Origin: Strigomonas culicis
Taxonomy: Eukaryota > Euglenozoa > Kinetoplastea > Trypanosomatida > Trypanosomatidae
Assembly: GCA_000482145.1 (NCBI GenBank)
Contig: AUXH01000004.1
Location: forward strand, 1-64,000
Length of the DNA stretch: 64,000 nt
Reading direction: 5' to 3'
A program made the translations under genes and the position numbers. The notes beneath the pieces were generated by a model. The model saw only the letters and a program-made list of their open reading frames with translations, ran no database searches and was not told the DNA's origin. This document shows, piece after piece, positions 1-9,863 of the stretch (positions within the stretch are counted from its first letter, which is position 1; each line of letters begins with the position of its first letter).

Positions 1-1
1 G

Positions 2-2
<1 letters not shown>

Positions 3-42
<40 letters not shown>
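3..42. repeat. (TA)20 microsatellite
   Basis: About twenty uninterrupted TA dinucleotides begin at the left edge. They lie in non-coding DNA downstream of a gene outside the window. The array may extend to the left. Confidence 0.95.
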
Positions 43-44
<2 letters not shown>

Positions 45-635
45 GTAATCTTCAATGGCGTTGGTGTGGCGCTCTTCATCTTTGTTCACCCATACAGTGC
101 TTGTGGCACCAGTAACATTTGTGTATAACCGATTCTACGCTGTTTTTTTTTTCATTATCTCCCTTTTTGGCCTTTTTTTTTTGTGTGTATTGTTATTTCT
201 CCGTTCATAATGACGTTTTATGAAAATGGAAAAAGTGAATCGTGTTTGACAAAAAGGTCGCCAGAGCTAACAGGAAGGAGAGGGACAGCTTGGGAGGGAC
301 TTCTTCTCGTTTGTGTGCTGTCTCGGGCTGTGAGAGTTTTGTTGGTCAACTTCGCTCTACAAACTATAATTTTACAATGACATCTTCACTCCCTTAGATC
401 ATTACTCAAAGTCAAAAAGAGTGTCTTTGATTGATCCTTGGTAGGATGTGTTTTTATTCTCTGTTTTTTTTTTGTGTGTGTATAGTGGTTTCTGCATAAT
501 GATGCGCTTCTGTTTGTTTTATTTCACTCCTCGTATTGTGATTCATTTCCCCTTCCTACTCTCTGTTACTGGTATCTCTTCAAAAAAACAAAAGTTGCTT
601 TTTTGTGCTTTTTTCAACATTCTTTTTGTCTGTTC

Positions 636-637
636 AG
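636..637 (+). promoter_or_regulatory. Trans-splice acceptor AG deciding the syntaxin start
   Basis: A T-rich tract (about 585-635) ends in CAG. The acceptor lies downstream of the in-frame GTG at 605, so only the ATG at 659 stays in the mature mRNA, leaving a 21-nt leader after the spliced leader. Confidence 0.7.
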
Positions 638-658
638 CCTCTTTGTACAACTGTTGAG

Positions 659-1567
659 ATGGCCACGCGTGATCGGACACAGGAGTTCCTCAACTACCGA
701 GCGAACAGGCCGCGACGCCCGGAGAACGAGCGGCTGCTCGAGGAGGAGCGCAACATCCACCGCACCTACATCGCCCCCGCGTGGGTGGAGCGCATGGACG
801 ACGTGCGCGGGCTAGAGCGCCGCATCAACGAGCAGATGGACACGCTGGAGGGGCTGCGCAAGCATCACCTCAAGGTGGAGTTCAGCTCCACGCGCGACGA
901 GGGCGAGGAGGAGGCGCAGATCGACCGCGCGCAGGACATCATCGACGGGCTCTTCAAGCAGAGCGAGAAGATGATCAAGGACTTAGACGCGGCCTACCTG
1001 GCGGACCTCCCCGACGGCGGTACGGATGCGGAGCTCAACATTCTGCGGAACGTGAAGATGTGCCTCGTGAACGAGCTCAACAACATTAGCAAGGTGTACC
1101 GCGACAGTCAGCGCCGCTACATGATGGACGTCAAGAAGCAGCAGGCGGTGTCCCAGCGCTGGGCCGGCGGCGACCGGCAGAAGGTGATCGAGCAGCAGCT
1201 CGAGAACGACGCGCTCATGGACCAGTACATGCAGAAGGGCATGACGCAGGACCAGATCGAGACCATCATGCTCAACCAGCAAATGGCGGATGAACGCGTC
1301 AAGGGGTTTGAGCGTATCTACTCCTCCATCAAGTCGCTCCACGAGATGTTCAAAGATCTGAACACGCTCGTGATTGAGCAGGGCGCCGTTTTAGACCGCA
1401 TTGACTACAATATGCAGATCACCCACACCCGCGTTCAAAAGGCAAAGACGGAGCTGCAGAAAGCTGCAGAGTATCAGTCCGCGGGAACGTTCAAGTTAAT
1501 GGTCCTCTTTATGATTATTCTCATTGTTGGTCTCATGATTGCGTTGTTCTTCAAGGCGGTGATTTAG
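659..1567 (+). CDS. Syntaxin-16/Tlg2-like Qa-SNARE
   Basis: This 302-aa protein is a tail-anchored Qa-SNARE. The N-terminus (MATRDRTQEFLNYR) closely follows the start of animal syntaxin 16. Helical segments of the Habc type fill about residues 40-165. The SNARE motif spans about 206-268, with the zero-layer glutamine at Q241 in the VIEQGAVLDRIDYN stretch. A single membrane anchor at 279-299 is followed by only three residues, so nearly all of the protein is cytosolic. Syntaxin 16/Tlg2 acts at the trans-Golgi network in fusion of endosome-derived carriers. The start is the ATG at 659, because the GTG at 605 precedes the splice acceptor. It is the first complete gene of the plus-strand array. 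The SNARE call is very strong; the subfamily rests mainly on the N-terminal match. Confidence 0.9.
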   Translation: MATRDRTQEFLNYRANRPRRPENERLLEEERNIHRTYIAPAWVERMDDVRGLERRINEQMDTLEGLRKHHLKVEFSSTRDEGEEEAQIDRAQDIIDGLFKQSEKMIKDLDAAYLADLPDGGTDAELNILRNVKMCLVNELNNISKVYRDSQRRYMMDVKKQQAVSQRWAGGDRQKVIEQQLENDALMDQYMQKGMTQDQIETIMLNQQMADERVKGFERIYSSIKSLHEMFKDLNTLVIEQGAVLDRIDYNMQITHTRVQKAKTELQKAAEYQSAGTFKLMVLFMIILIVGLMIALFFKAVI

Positions 1568-1977
1568 ATTCTAAAACTGATGGTCTAACTGTCGCTTGCT
1601 TTTTGCGTTTTTTTTTTTTACCTTGTTGGCTTCTCTATTATAATATTTATATCGACTATAGTGTTAAACTCCTGTTGTTGCTGATTTCTTAGATTTGTCG
1701 TTTGGAGCATTGATATGATGATTTGCTTTTTTTTTCTTCTTCATTTGCGAAGTGGCAAATAAAGAAAATAATACAAATAGCGAAAAACGAGTGTCAGTAG
1801 AATGCAATGCATAAGCATATTTGTGTACATGGTCAGTGTCAATGAATGGGCACGGTGAATGTGAACACTACACGATACACATTACTCGTTCGCTTTTCTC
1901 ACCCTCTTTCCTCTTGTTCGTTGTCTCCGCGAGTCTCTTTCATCTTCTTCTTTCCTGGAAAGTAACGTGCGTGAGAC
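1568..1977. other. Intergenic region with splice signal
   Basis: AT-rich DNA with T runs at about 1609-1619 and 1728-1737. A long pyrimidine-rich tract (about 1889-1957) leads to AGs at 1932-1933 and 1961-1962, the likely acceptors for the next gene. Nothing else is visible. Confidence 0.65.
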
Positions 1978-3372
1978 ATGAACGTTAGTCGCTTTTATCG
2001 AAAGGTGCTGAAGCAACTTTACGTGGCATGCAAGAAGCGGCCCCATTTTGTTTTAGAATCTCGGTTTCTGCTGTCGTGTCCACTGGGTGTCGATCAGTTT
2101 CGAAATCCCTACCAAACGGCCGCTCTCCAGATCATTCCTAGTGCGGCGGCGTTGCAGAAGGAGTACCTCTTTGGAGACTCTTTCCTCCCGGTCGATCTGG
2201 CGTGCCTCTGTCGGCCCGTGTCGGAGGGGCTGTTTCTCGACCGCGAAACACTCTTTTTCTTGTGCCGGTCCGACTTACGTGCTGCGCTGGCACCACCAAC
2301 GGCAGAGGCGACACAGAGCGCGAATGATAACAGCAGCAACAGCAAGGGCACACCTGCGGACGCGGCGGCCTTACTGAAGCAGAAAATTGTGCAGCAAACG
2401 GAGACGATTCGCTTCTTGTTCTGGCTAAACTCGCACTTAGAGACAATCTTGTCGGAGCCCACGGCGACGCTGCTGGAGGAGCTGCTGACGATTCAGAAGG
2501 GCCCTCAGGAGGTGAACTTCATGCCTGACGACTTTGAAGAACAGTTTGCGGCAAAGCAAAAGAGCGATGCAGCGAAAGCAAGTGGTGGGACGAGTGACGG
2601 AGTGCGTCATGCCGCCGCTTGCTTTTCGGCGGGGGCGCTTGGAAGGCAAATTGAGCACTTCAACCACCAACGGAGCTTCGATTTTGTGTTTCGTAATCTG
2701 TTCCTAGACGGCTACATGGCAAAAAAGAAGAGTGGCGGCAAGGGCGCAGAATCATCGAGTGAGTTCGTGAGTCGTGTGCACGATAGTGTGCCGAGGTCCA
2801 TCACAACTCGGAACGAGGACCTGCGCCTGTCGGTGATCGCCAAACCGCTGGACCCGGAGTACGCGGACCGCAACTTCACTGGCTCTGAGTACTTTGCCGA
2901 CGCGCACAAGCACTTCATGGTCTCCTTCACGCTGGAGCCGCTGCAGAAGGGAAAGTTCCCGCAGCTGGTCAACACGTACTTCCTGAGTCTGGACGCGAAC
3001 ACCGACACCGTGAAGGAGCAGATGGGCTTTATGCCCGTTGCCGAGGTGCGCCTGCTCGCCGCGCAGCGGGACCAACGCTTCGCGTGGTCCTCGACGATGC
3101 TTGAGGACATGGGCGTGGTGTTGGAGAATGACGGCGATGATGAGGAGGACGAGGACTCGTCGACGGAAGCGGCGAAGAAGGAGGAAGCTCTTTTCCGTCC
3201 CAAGGATAGCAACGGGTATGTCCGAAAGTTTGACCTGCTCTTCCGCAACCCCACCACCGGACCAAGTGTGCTCAAGGGTCTCCTCTACTACAAGATCGGC
3301 AGCGGGCCAGACGCGGTAGAGCAGGAAATGGTGAAGGTGGTACCGTTTGGGCCGCTCAAATTGGAAATTTAG
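1978..3372 (+). CDS. Conserved-looking protein of unknown function, LYR-like N-terminus
   Basis: This 464-aa protein is not one I can name. The first 20 residues (NVSRFYRKVLKQLY) resemble the start of LYR-motif proteins, which usually act in mitochondria with acyl-carrier protein, but the F-Y-R triplet alone is weak evidence. Residues 105-125 are a low-complexity Ala/Asn/Ser patch, and an acidic run (GDDEEDEDSS) lies near residue 385. Between them are well-formed mixed alpha/beta segments with typical coding composition. No signal peptide or membrane span is visible. The start is the ATG 16 nt after a pyrimidine tract and AG at 1961-1962. It could be a kinetoplastid-specific mitochondrial factor; that is a guess. 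Confidence 0.6.
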   Translation: MNVSRFYRKVLKQLYVACKKRPHFVLESRFLLSCPLGVDQFRNPYQTAALQIIPSAAALQKEYLFGDSFLPVDLACLCRPVSEGLFLDRETLFFLCRSDLRAALAPPTAEATQSANDNSSNSKGTPADAAALLKQKIVQQTETIRFLFWLNSHLETILSEPTATLLEELLTIQKGPQEVNFMPDDFEEQFAAKQKSDAAKASGGTSDGVRHAAACFSAGALGRQIEHFNHQRSFDFVFRNLFLDGYMAKKKSGGKGAESSSEFVSRVHDSVPRSITTRNEDLRLSVIAKPLDPEYADRNFTGSEYFADAHKHFMVSFTLEPLQKGKFPQLVNTYFLSLDANTDTVKEQMGFMPVAEVRLLAAQRDQRFAWSSTMLEDMGVVLENDGDDEEDEDSSTEAAKKEEALFRPKDSNGYVRKFDLLFRNPTTGPSVLKGLLYYKIGSGPDAVEQEMVKVVPFGPLKLEI

Positions 3373-3656
3373 ACTTAGACTAAACGGATCAGGGGAGACA
3401 CTGGTTTTCTTGTTGATTGTACCGGTGTTGTTCTCGTTTGGATTTCGGTCATGGTGTTGTTATGACTGTGTGTATGTATGGAATAGAATATAATAGATTC
3501 TCGTGTTCGAGTTGGCCTAAACCTGTGGCCCTTCTTTGTTACAGAGCTAATGGAAATTGCAACGGTATATACAACAAAAGAGTGTATTAATGCAACGAAA
3601 GAGGTGCACACACACATTCAAGGATCAACATATTACAACACCGTTTCTATTTCTTC

Positions 3657-3708
<52 letters not shown>

Positions 3709-3826
3709 CTCGTTCCGCTTTCTTCTTCTCATGTTCTTCGAGGAATTCCATAGTCTCTGTCTTGTTCATTTATTTTGCGAATTTCTACCAACTTGAAAGA
3801 AGGAGAGAGAAAAAAAGGGGGACCGT
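3373..3826. other. Intergenic region with long (CT)n splice tract
   Basis: The centre is a (CT)20 run followed by T9. The first AG after it is at 3741-3742, the likely acceptor for the TRAPPC9-like gene, giving a leader of about 84 nt. The ATG at 3731 precedes this AG and should be removed. No other feature is seen. Confidence 0.65.
3656..3710 (+). repeat. (CT)n microsatellite acting as polypyrimidine tract
   Basis: About 20 CT units (3661-3700) run into T9. The position just before the first AG upstream of a gene fits a trans-splicing polypyrimidine tract. Confidence 0.85.
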
Positions 3827-6800
3827 ATGGAAGACACCCCCTTCCCCTATTCTGGGGCTTCGCTGGCGCAGCACTACAGCGCGCGCCTCCTGTGGCTGCC
3901 GCTCACCACCTGTGTCAAGATGACGGGCCTACACAACCTCACGCCTAGGCTCAGTGCAACAAAGGGCATCAGTGGTCCACAGACGGACCGGACGCCACGC
4001 TCCACGGCCGCTCAGCGTGTCGCTACGCTGGTGAACAACAAACTTTGCTCGGGCTTCGAAGAAAAGGTGAAGGCCGCAATACAGGCGAGCAGCCCTATTC
4101 CTATGTCCAAGTTGAGAAACTCTTTTGGCACCGGCAAGGCAGCGGACAACTATGTAGAAAGTGCAAACCTATGTCTCCGTCTCGAGGAAGAATTTGGGTC
4201 TTCGCAGTGGGAAAACATGGAGTTGTTCCGCCGCGTCGGGGCGGTAATTGTAGTCTTTGTGACGACCGCATGGGAGTCGTCCCAACTGTCGGCCATTACC
4301 GGGGCCATCGTAGACCTGTTTGAGGCGCAGTTTCGCGACCGTGTCTGTCGCTGCCTTGTAGTGGATCCGGAGCCCGACTTAGAACCCTTCTTGCGCAGGC
4401 CGTGCTTCGTCAAGTGCGATGGATGCACGCCATTGGGCACCGTTGTGGACGATCTCCTGACGGAGATGGGGTCAGCCGTCGTCGCGGACCTCAACAAGGA
4501 GTATCTCAGTTATGCGGAAGCTTCCAGCAACCACATCGTGGCCGTACGCACCCCACTCGACCGCGTCGCGAATAATGATTCCTTCAAGAAGCAAGTTATC
4601 GCGTCGCGACTGTTAAAAAAACAAGGTGATCTTCTAGTGCTGCTCGGTGCGCATGAAAAGGCGCTGCGCTGCTACGGCGAGACCCAGTTCGCCTCGAACA
4701 CCGATTCCACGTGGTGCGCGTCAACGCTTGAAGCCATTGCGGCGGTGCGCTTCCAGCAGCTGCGGGCAAAACTGCAGAGCGTTCCGCATGTGAACGAGAC
4801 CTTGTCGAAGCTGCAGAGTGACGCGACGCAATGGAACGGTTCCTTGACACCGCTAGTAGAGGACTTGGAGAAGCTGTTCTGCCGCTTCTCGGCCGACATG
4901 AAAAAGGTGCTGTACTGCTTTAAAGGCTACGCCGTGCCGTCGTCGATGCGGCAGCGGCTCTCAAAAGAAGTAGACGAGGTGCTAGACGAGAAAAGCAAGT
5001 GGCTGAGTGAGCTTACGAAAACGGCTCATGCATGCATTGCCGCCAAGACGACACATTTGCCTGATGTGCATCGATCCTATTATGTGGGAAAGGACATCAA
5101 GCAGTGCATTGAGGGCATTGTCAGCTGCTGCCTTCACGAAATTGAGGTGTACCTGCGTGAGTCTCTGCGCCAGCTGCGGCACACCAAGGACTCCCTCGAA
5201 GGCTTCCCCAGCGCAAGCATGGTGATGAACTCCAATATCGGTATCATTTACGAGCGCATCCTGGAGTGTCGCCTCAAGTTCCTCGCCTTTTACTCTGAGC
5301 AAGGAAACCGAGACCAGTTTCTGCAAGAGATGGCCGACATTCGCAACTCGTTCTGCATCACGAACGAGAAAGAGACCCACGAGCACCTCCTTCTCTACTT
5401 TGTATATCTGTGTGTCCGCTGCGACTGTCGGCGCACGGCGGTGGCCCTGCTCGTCGAGATTGAGCACGAAAACCGTCGAGCCTCCAATTACCATGCGGCC
5501 GTGCTACATCTGTTGCAGGCCGCCCTGCTCTCTCGCATCGACATTGGCTCCATCCCCTCCTTCACGGACGCGCCCTACAAGAGCAAGTTCCATCTCGTCC
5601 GGGCATCCACGTTCTTCTGGGCCCCGACGACAGAGGCGGCCGGAGGCAACGACGTCGCTGGGGTGCATCGCCTATCGGATCGGTTGAAGGAGAAGGCAGC
5701 GCTGCTCGAGGAGCGCACACCCGACCGCGGCAGCAACCGCGCGGCCGAGGAGGCGCTGAAGAAGGAAACCCACCCGTCACACATTCTGCTCCTCATGGAG
5801 CTGCTCGATTTACTGGCCGAGTGCGGCTGCGAGAACGGCTCGCGGTGCCACGTCGCCACCTTTTTGCTCTTCCGCTACTCGCATCTGCTCAAACGGTCGG
5901 TGCAGGAGTTCCTCATGTTCGTCGCGTCGCGCGACGCGGCCTTCCTGCGGCCGGGCTGTCCGTCCCCGGTGACCTCAGTCTTCTTCTTCTCCACGTGGGA
6001 GGCGCTCCCACTGCCGCCGCACCTGGCGCCCAAAACGATGTCCGTCAGCGGCCCCCTCTTCACCTTTATTGACACGTCGCGGCTCAAGCTGACCATCCTG
6101 AGCCTCAACGGCAAGCGGCTGCTGAGCCGCGTTGTGTGGACCGTCGGGGACGTCTGCTCCGTGCGGCTCATCCTGACGAACCCGCTCAAAAACGAGCTGT
6201 GGATCGACTCGCTGGGGCTGCACTGCTCCTCCTGCTCCGCCCTCAATGAGGACAACAGTATCCCTGCGGACGCCGTGGTGCACAGCGCGGGGCCTCTCGC
6301 ACCGACCTGCTACGCGCTCGAACACATCCACCTCGCGCCGCTAGAGCGGGTGCAGATTGTGCTGAACGTGCAGCCGGAGATGGAGGGCTACATACGCATC
6401 CACGGCGTGCAGCTGTCGCTGCAGAAGCTGCTGGGCAGCATCCCACTCGTGTTGCCGCTACCGGAGGCGATAGGCGTGCCGGTGCTGCAGCGCCTGCCGC
6501 TCGTCTCCTGCACGGTGAGCACGAGCGAGCTGGAGATTTTCAGCGGCCAGCGGGTGAACTTTTCGGTGCGCGTGGTCAACTGCGGCCACGTGCCCATCGA
6601 GCGCATCTCGCTGACTGCCCACAACGAGACCTGCATGCTCGAGGACTGCCAGGGCTGCATGGAGCGCATCAACAAGAAGGAGTGCACCGTGTTCCTGAGC
6701 AAGGCCTCCCTCGACGCCGCCTCCCGCGTGCCGCTGCAGCCGGGGGATGTCGTGACGATCCCCGTCTACGTGCAGGCGCCGGCCACGATTGAGGACACGT

Positions 6801-7798
6801 CGAGCAACTACGTGGTCTTCCGCGTGGACTGCTCACTCCCATACGAGCGGCCGATCATGCCGCCGAATGTCCCGCCCGCGGTGCCTGTTTTTGGCGTCAT
6901 CCCCCGTCGCGTTATGGAGACGCGGATGCGGCTGTTTCAGGCGCCCACGCTCTCCGTCACGTCCATCACGCTGACGCGCGACCGACGGTTCGTGGACATT
7001 CGCATCTCCAACGCCAGCACGCGCTACAGCGTGGACCTGTACCTTAGCAGCATCGGCTTCGCCGACCTGCCCAACGCGCTGCTCGTGCCCGGCGCCGCCT
7101 ACGTGGTGCCGCCCATCGAGGTCAGCTGCGTGCCGGAGGACATGTATCAATGCCATGTGCAGTGGTCGATCCGCGAGCTGCCGCATTGCGTGGGGGAGCT
7201 CCCGCTCGACCTCTCCATCATTGCCAACGAGGGCGTCTGCACGGAGCCGCTGGACGAGTGCAAGCTAGAGGTCGAGATCGAGCCGACCAGCACCGCGCTC
7301 TACCCGCACCAGGTTCAGCGGTGGCAGACGCGCAGAGCGTCGGCGAAGAACAGCACGCTCCACACGCCGAGCAACGGACTGTACACCAATAAAACCGCGA
7401 ACACGGTTGCCTTCAAGTGCGAGCAGCACGTCGAGGTCAATGCGAGCGACGACAACGACGAGGCCTATGAGCACGGCGCAGGGGGGAACGATGAGCCACT
7501 GTACATTCCGGCGGTGCAGCCGGTGTCCATGAAGGTGACCGCAACAGCGCGGTGGCAGCGGGCCGTGCCGCTGCGGTTTCAGCTTTCCATGGACCACCAC
7601 TTCGACGTCGGCGTGCTCACCGGCCCCGTGGACACGCGGTCGCTGGTGGGGGAGCTGGAGAAGCACAGCTACCAGCAGCGGTTCGATTTGGTCGCGTTCA
7701 AGACAGGATTTCATGTCGTCTCCATCACGATTACGGACCTGCAGGGTCGCGAAATCACTCATGAGGTACCTGTCCACGTCAAACACCCTCGCGCATGA
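3827..7798 (+). CDS. TRAPPC9/Trs120-like subunit of the TRAPP II tethering complex
   Basis: This 1323-aa protein resembles Trs120/TRAPPC9, the large TRAPP II subunit that serves Rab11/Ypt31 activation at the trans-Golgi. The clearest anchor is about residues 246-296 (FKKQVIASRLLKKQGDLLVLLGAHEKALRCYGE and after), which follows the family pattern of an Arg/Lys-rich helix, 'D-LLLAG' and an 'AL-Y-A' repeat ending in W-A-LE. The second half (from about residue 740) is a chain of beta-rich segments like the Ig-like domains of TRAPPC9. A weakly conserved region with a Lys/Glu-rich patch lies at about 620-645. Length matches the family (about 1100-1300). The first in-frame ATG after the acceptor is used. 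It shares a trafficking theme with the syntaxin gene nearby. Confidence 0.75.
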   Translation: MEDTPFPYSGASLAQHYSARLLWLPLTTCVKMTGLHNLTPRLSATKGISGPQTDRTPRSTAAQRVATLVNNKLCSGFEEKVKAAIQASSPIPMSKLRNSFGTGKAADNYVESANLCLRLEEEFGSSQWENMELFRRVGAVIVVFVTTAWESSQLSAITGAIVDLFEAQFRDRVCRCLVVDPEPDLEPFLRRPCFVKCDGCTPLGTVVDDLLTEMGSAVVADLNKEYLSYAEASSNHIVAVRTPLDRVANNDSFKKQVIASRLLKKQGDLLVLLGAHEKALRCYGETQFASNTDSTWCASTLEAIAAVRFQQLRAKLQSVPHVNETLSKLQSDATQWNGSLTPLVEDLEKLFCRFSADMKKVLYCFKGYAVPSSMRQRLSKEVDEVLDEKSKWLSELTKTAHACIAAKTTHLPDVHRSYYVGKDIKQCIEGIVSCCLHEIEVYLRESLRQLRHTKDSLEGFPSASMVMNSNIGIIYERILECRLKFLAFYSEQGNRDQFLQEMADIRNSFCITNEKETHEHLLLYFVYLCVRCDCRRTAVALLVEIEHENRRASNYHAAVLHLLQAALLSRIDIGSIPSFTDAPYKSKFHLVRASTFFWAPTTEAAGGNDVAGVHRLSDRLKEKAALLEERTPDRGSNRAAEEALKKETHPSHILLLMELLDLLAECGCENGSRCHVATFLLFRYSHLLKRSVQEFLMFVASRDAAFLRPGCPSPVTSVFFFSTWEALPLPPHLAPKTMSVSGPLFTFIDTSRLKLTILSLNGKRLLSRVVWTVGDVCSVRLILTNPLKNELWIDSLGLHCSSCSALNEDNSIPADAVVHSAGPLAPTCYALEHIHLAPLERVQIVLNVQPEMEGYIRIHGVQLSLQKLLGSIPLVLPLPEAIGVPVLQRLPLVSCTVSTSELEIFSGQRVNFSVRVVNCGHVPIERISLTAHNETCMLEDCQGCMERINKKECTVFLSKASLDAASRVPLQPGDVVTIPVYVQAPATIEDTSSNYVVFRVDCSLPYERPIMPPNVPPAVPVFGVIPRRVMETRMRLFQAPTLSVTSITLTRDRRFVDIRISNASTRYSVDLYLSSIGFADLPNALLVPGAAYVVPPIEVSCVPEDMYQCHVQWSIRELPHCVGELPLDLSIIANEGVCTEPLDECKLEVEIEPTSTALYPHQVQRWQTRRASAKNSTLHTPSNGLYTNKTANTVAFKCEQHVEVNASDDNDEAYEHGAGGNDEPLYIPAVQPVSMKVTATARWQRAVPLRFQLSMDHHFDVGVLTGPVDTRSLVGELEKHSYQQRFDLVAFKTGFHVVSITITDLQGREITHEVPVHVKHPRA

Positions 7799-8115
7799 TA
7801 CCAGTGTTGGCACACGCGGAGGTCAAGGAAGAAAGAATAGAGTGAGGGGAGGCATAGGATCCGTTTGCGATTATGAGGCACGCGTCGCGGCTCATGTGGT
7901 TTTGGTTGTGTATTTTCAGACTAGTTGCGACTGTTTGTCTCCCAATGAGGTTGGCTTTTTCTTTTTTTTTCTTTCATTCTGACCATGTACCTTTGGTCTT
8001 GGTATGTCTTTGGATGTAGGTCTGTATATGGCTGCAATACCTTCCTTCCTGCGCTCCTGTTCTTCGTCTCTTCACATCACCTGTCTTTGTGCACCACAGT
8101 CATCTATTGTACATC
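7799..8115. other. Intergenic region with splice signal
   Basis: Holds a T-rich stretch at about 7951-7979 and a pyrimidine-rich tract at about 8038-8090 that ends in the acceptor of the next gene. Nothing else is visible. Confidence 0.65.
8098..8099 (+). promoter_or_regulatory. Trans-splice acceptor AG deciding the BTB-protein start
   Basis: The first AG after the pyrimidine tract lies downstream of the in-frame GTG at 8089, so the ATG at 8116 is the start, with a 16-nt leader. Confidence 0.7.
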
Positions 8116-9246
8116 ATGCCATCAAGGAACCGCAAACGCGTGAGGGCGCAGGAGGACTCTACCGAAAACACACCGGTGAGCACCCCGGATACGGAGAATG
8201 GCTTCGCGCTGCAAGATCCCAGCAAGGGCATTGTGGAGACCACGGTTGCCTCCTCTGTGCAGGAGGTCGAGTCTATCTTCACGGAGAACAGTCGTCTCGT
8301 CGTTGAAGCCCGAAATATTCTTCCCAACAGTGAGAATTTTGCCGCCGTGGCTGATGAGTTTCTGCGAATTGAGGAACTCACGGAGAAGGCGCGCGAGATG
8401 CGCAGCACCGTTCTCGCCATCTTAGAAACGAAAAGCGCACAGTACAAACACCAGCTCGTGCGACTCAACATTGGCGGAGAGTTGTTTGAGGTGGCGCTCT
8501 CCACGCTGCTCGCGTACGACGCGCCCAACTTGTTTCACTCACTTTTCAGCAACGAGTACCTGTTGTGCGACTACGACGAGAAAACGAAATCCATCTTTAT
8601 CGACCGGGACCCTGCCACGTTTCGCTACATCATCAACTACCTTCGCGGGTACTCCTATTTCCAGGCGCTGGGTGAGGAGGAGCGCACAAAGCTCAAGGTG
8701 GACGCAGAATACTTCTGTTTGAAGGGACTTCACGATATTCTCACAAGTGAATCGGTGGACAAGGCATCGACGCGCGGCGAAATGGGCTACTTCATGAAGG
8801 ACGCGCCCGGGGTCAGCGTCGACCGCAAGCGGTTCCGTGTCGTGTACTGTGTGTCCACCATCGGAGATGTGTACTTTGTGGCCGGCAAGCACACCATCAC
8901 CTTTCACGTCGTGCGCGCGGACTATGTTGGCATTGGCCTCGTGTCCGACAGCTGCATCAATAGAGATCAGGAGTATCACAGGACAGCGAACTGCTGCGTG
9001 TACTACATGTCTGGAGTCTTCTACACGAACTTCCCTCACCACAGAAAAGAGGAAAATTTAGAAAAAATCAGCGACGGTGATCTTATCACACTGACGGTTG
9101 ACATGGACAAGGGTATGGCCGAGTACAAACTGAAGAGCACCACGAAAATGTTTTCCATCGGTCGCATCGCGCGACTGAAATTCTCGGTTATTATGAAGTT
9201 CATGTCACAAGTTCGCATCGTCTCTGAACCTGCTGCCGTTGTGTAA
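8116..9246 (+). CDS. BTB/T1 (KCTD-type) protein with C-terminal SPRY-like domain
   Basis: This 376-aa soluble protein has three parts. Residues 1-110 are a charged, Ser/Thr-rich, partly coiled region. Residues 114-210 are a potassium-channel-tetramerisation (T1) BTB domain, seen in VRLNIGGELFEVALSTL, the FIDRDPATFRYIINYLRGY strand-helix, and the following helix ending in AEYFCLKGL. Residues about 235-376 have the pattern of a SPRY/B30.2-like beta-sandwich: G-VGIGLVSDS, then CVYYMSGVFY, then GDLITLTVDMDKGMAEYKL. T1 domains oligomerise, and BTB proteins often act as Cullin-3 adaptors with the second domain binding a substrate; the role here is inferred from that. No membrane segments, so it is not a channel. 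The SPRY call is less certain than BTB. Confidence 0.82.
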   Translation: MPSRNRKRVRAQEDSTENTPVSTPDTENGFALQDPSKGIVETTVASSVQEVESIFTENSRLVVEARNILPNSENFAAVADEFLRIEELTEKAREMRSTVLAILETKSAQYKHQLVRLNIGGELFEVALSTLLAYDAPNLFHSLFSNEYLLCDYDEKTKSIFIDRDPATFRYIINYLRGYSYFQALGEEERTKLKVDAEYFCLKGLHDILTSESVDKASTRGEMGYFMKDAPGVSVDRKRFRVVYCVSTIGDVYFVAGKHTITFHVVRADYVGIGLVSDSCINRDQEYHRTANCCVYYMSGVFYTNFPHHRKEENLEKISDGDLITLTVDMDKGMAEYKLKSTTKMFSIGRIARLKFSVIMKFMSQVRIVSEPAAVV

Positions 9247-9863
9247 TGAAAATGGAGAAGGCGGGCAAATGATACTAGAGACGCAGAAAGAAAAAACGTA
9301 AGCGCAACTTACCATGTAGAGAAAGAAAGAAAAGGAAAAAGTGGTGCTGCTCCACAATGATGGGTACTATGGCTTCTGTCGTGTACCTTTGCCATAGGTC
9401 TTCTATTTTTCATATCTCCTTATACCAATGTGGAAGGTAGAACCGTGTCAATCACATGGAAAAAAAAATGGCGGAATGTCTGTTTTAAACTCCTATTATT
9501 GCTTCTTTTTGCAAACGTCACTATTGTAATCACTCCTTTTTTTTTTCCTTGTTTTATACCAGAAACCACGAACCAAAGTTTGCAGTAACAATACATTATA
9601 ATAACAACAGTTGTGCTAGTGGCTACTACCTTCTTAATAATACATGTATATATTTAGGAACTTTTTTGCATTATTCCATATTATACTATACTTTCCCTGT
9701 TCTTCATCTTCTCGCATAACCGTCCCTTTTTTTTGTTGTTGTTTTTGTTTATACCGTACACTTATATCAAGAACTCTTTTGCCTTCATCCTAGACTTAAC
9801 TGTTTTTTTTTCTTTTTGAGTTTGTTATTGTCAACTTCCTCTACTTCAGTACGCTTTATACCT
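9247..9863. other. Intergenic region with splice signal
   Basis: AT-rich and T-rich, with a T12-type run near 9537-9548 and TA-rich DNA at about 9590-9680. A T9 run near 9802-9813 leads to the acceptor at 9848-9849. No coding-like stretch. Confidence 0.65.
9848..9849 (+). promoter_or_regulatory. Trans-splice acceptor AG deciding the HSBP1 start
   Basis: A pyrimidine-rich tract ends in CTTCAG. The in-frame TTG at 9816 is upstream of it, so the ATG at 9864 is the start, leaving a 14-nt leader. Confidence 0.7.

Larger units (their letters stand above)
1..658. other. Intergenic region upstream of the syntaxin gene
   Basis: This AT-rich, T-rich stretch presumably holds the 3'UTR of a gene to the left and the splice region of the syntaxin gene. 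It contains the TA repeat and several T8-T10 runs. I see no coding-like composition and no RNA gene. Confidence 0.7.

Noticed and set aside
605..658. N-terminal extension of the syntaxin ORF from a GTG
   Set aside because: It lies in the pyrimidine tract and before the splice acceptor; the peptide is not syntaxin-like until MATRD.
3505..3513. GTTCGAGTT resembling a tRNA B box
   Set aside because: The last base is T rather than C and no paired T-arm or A box surrounds it.
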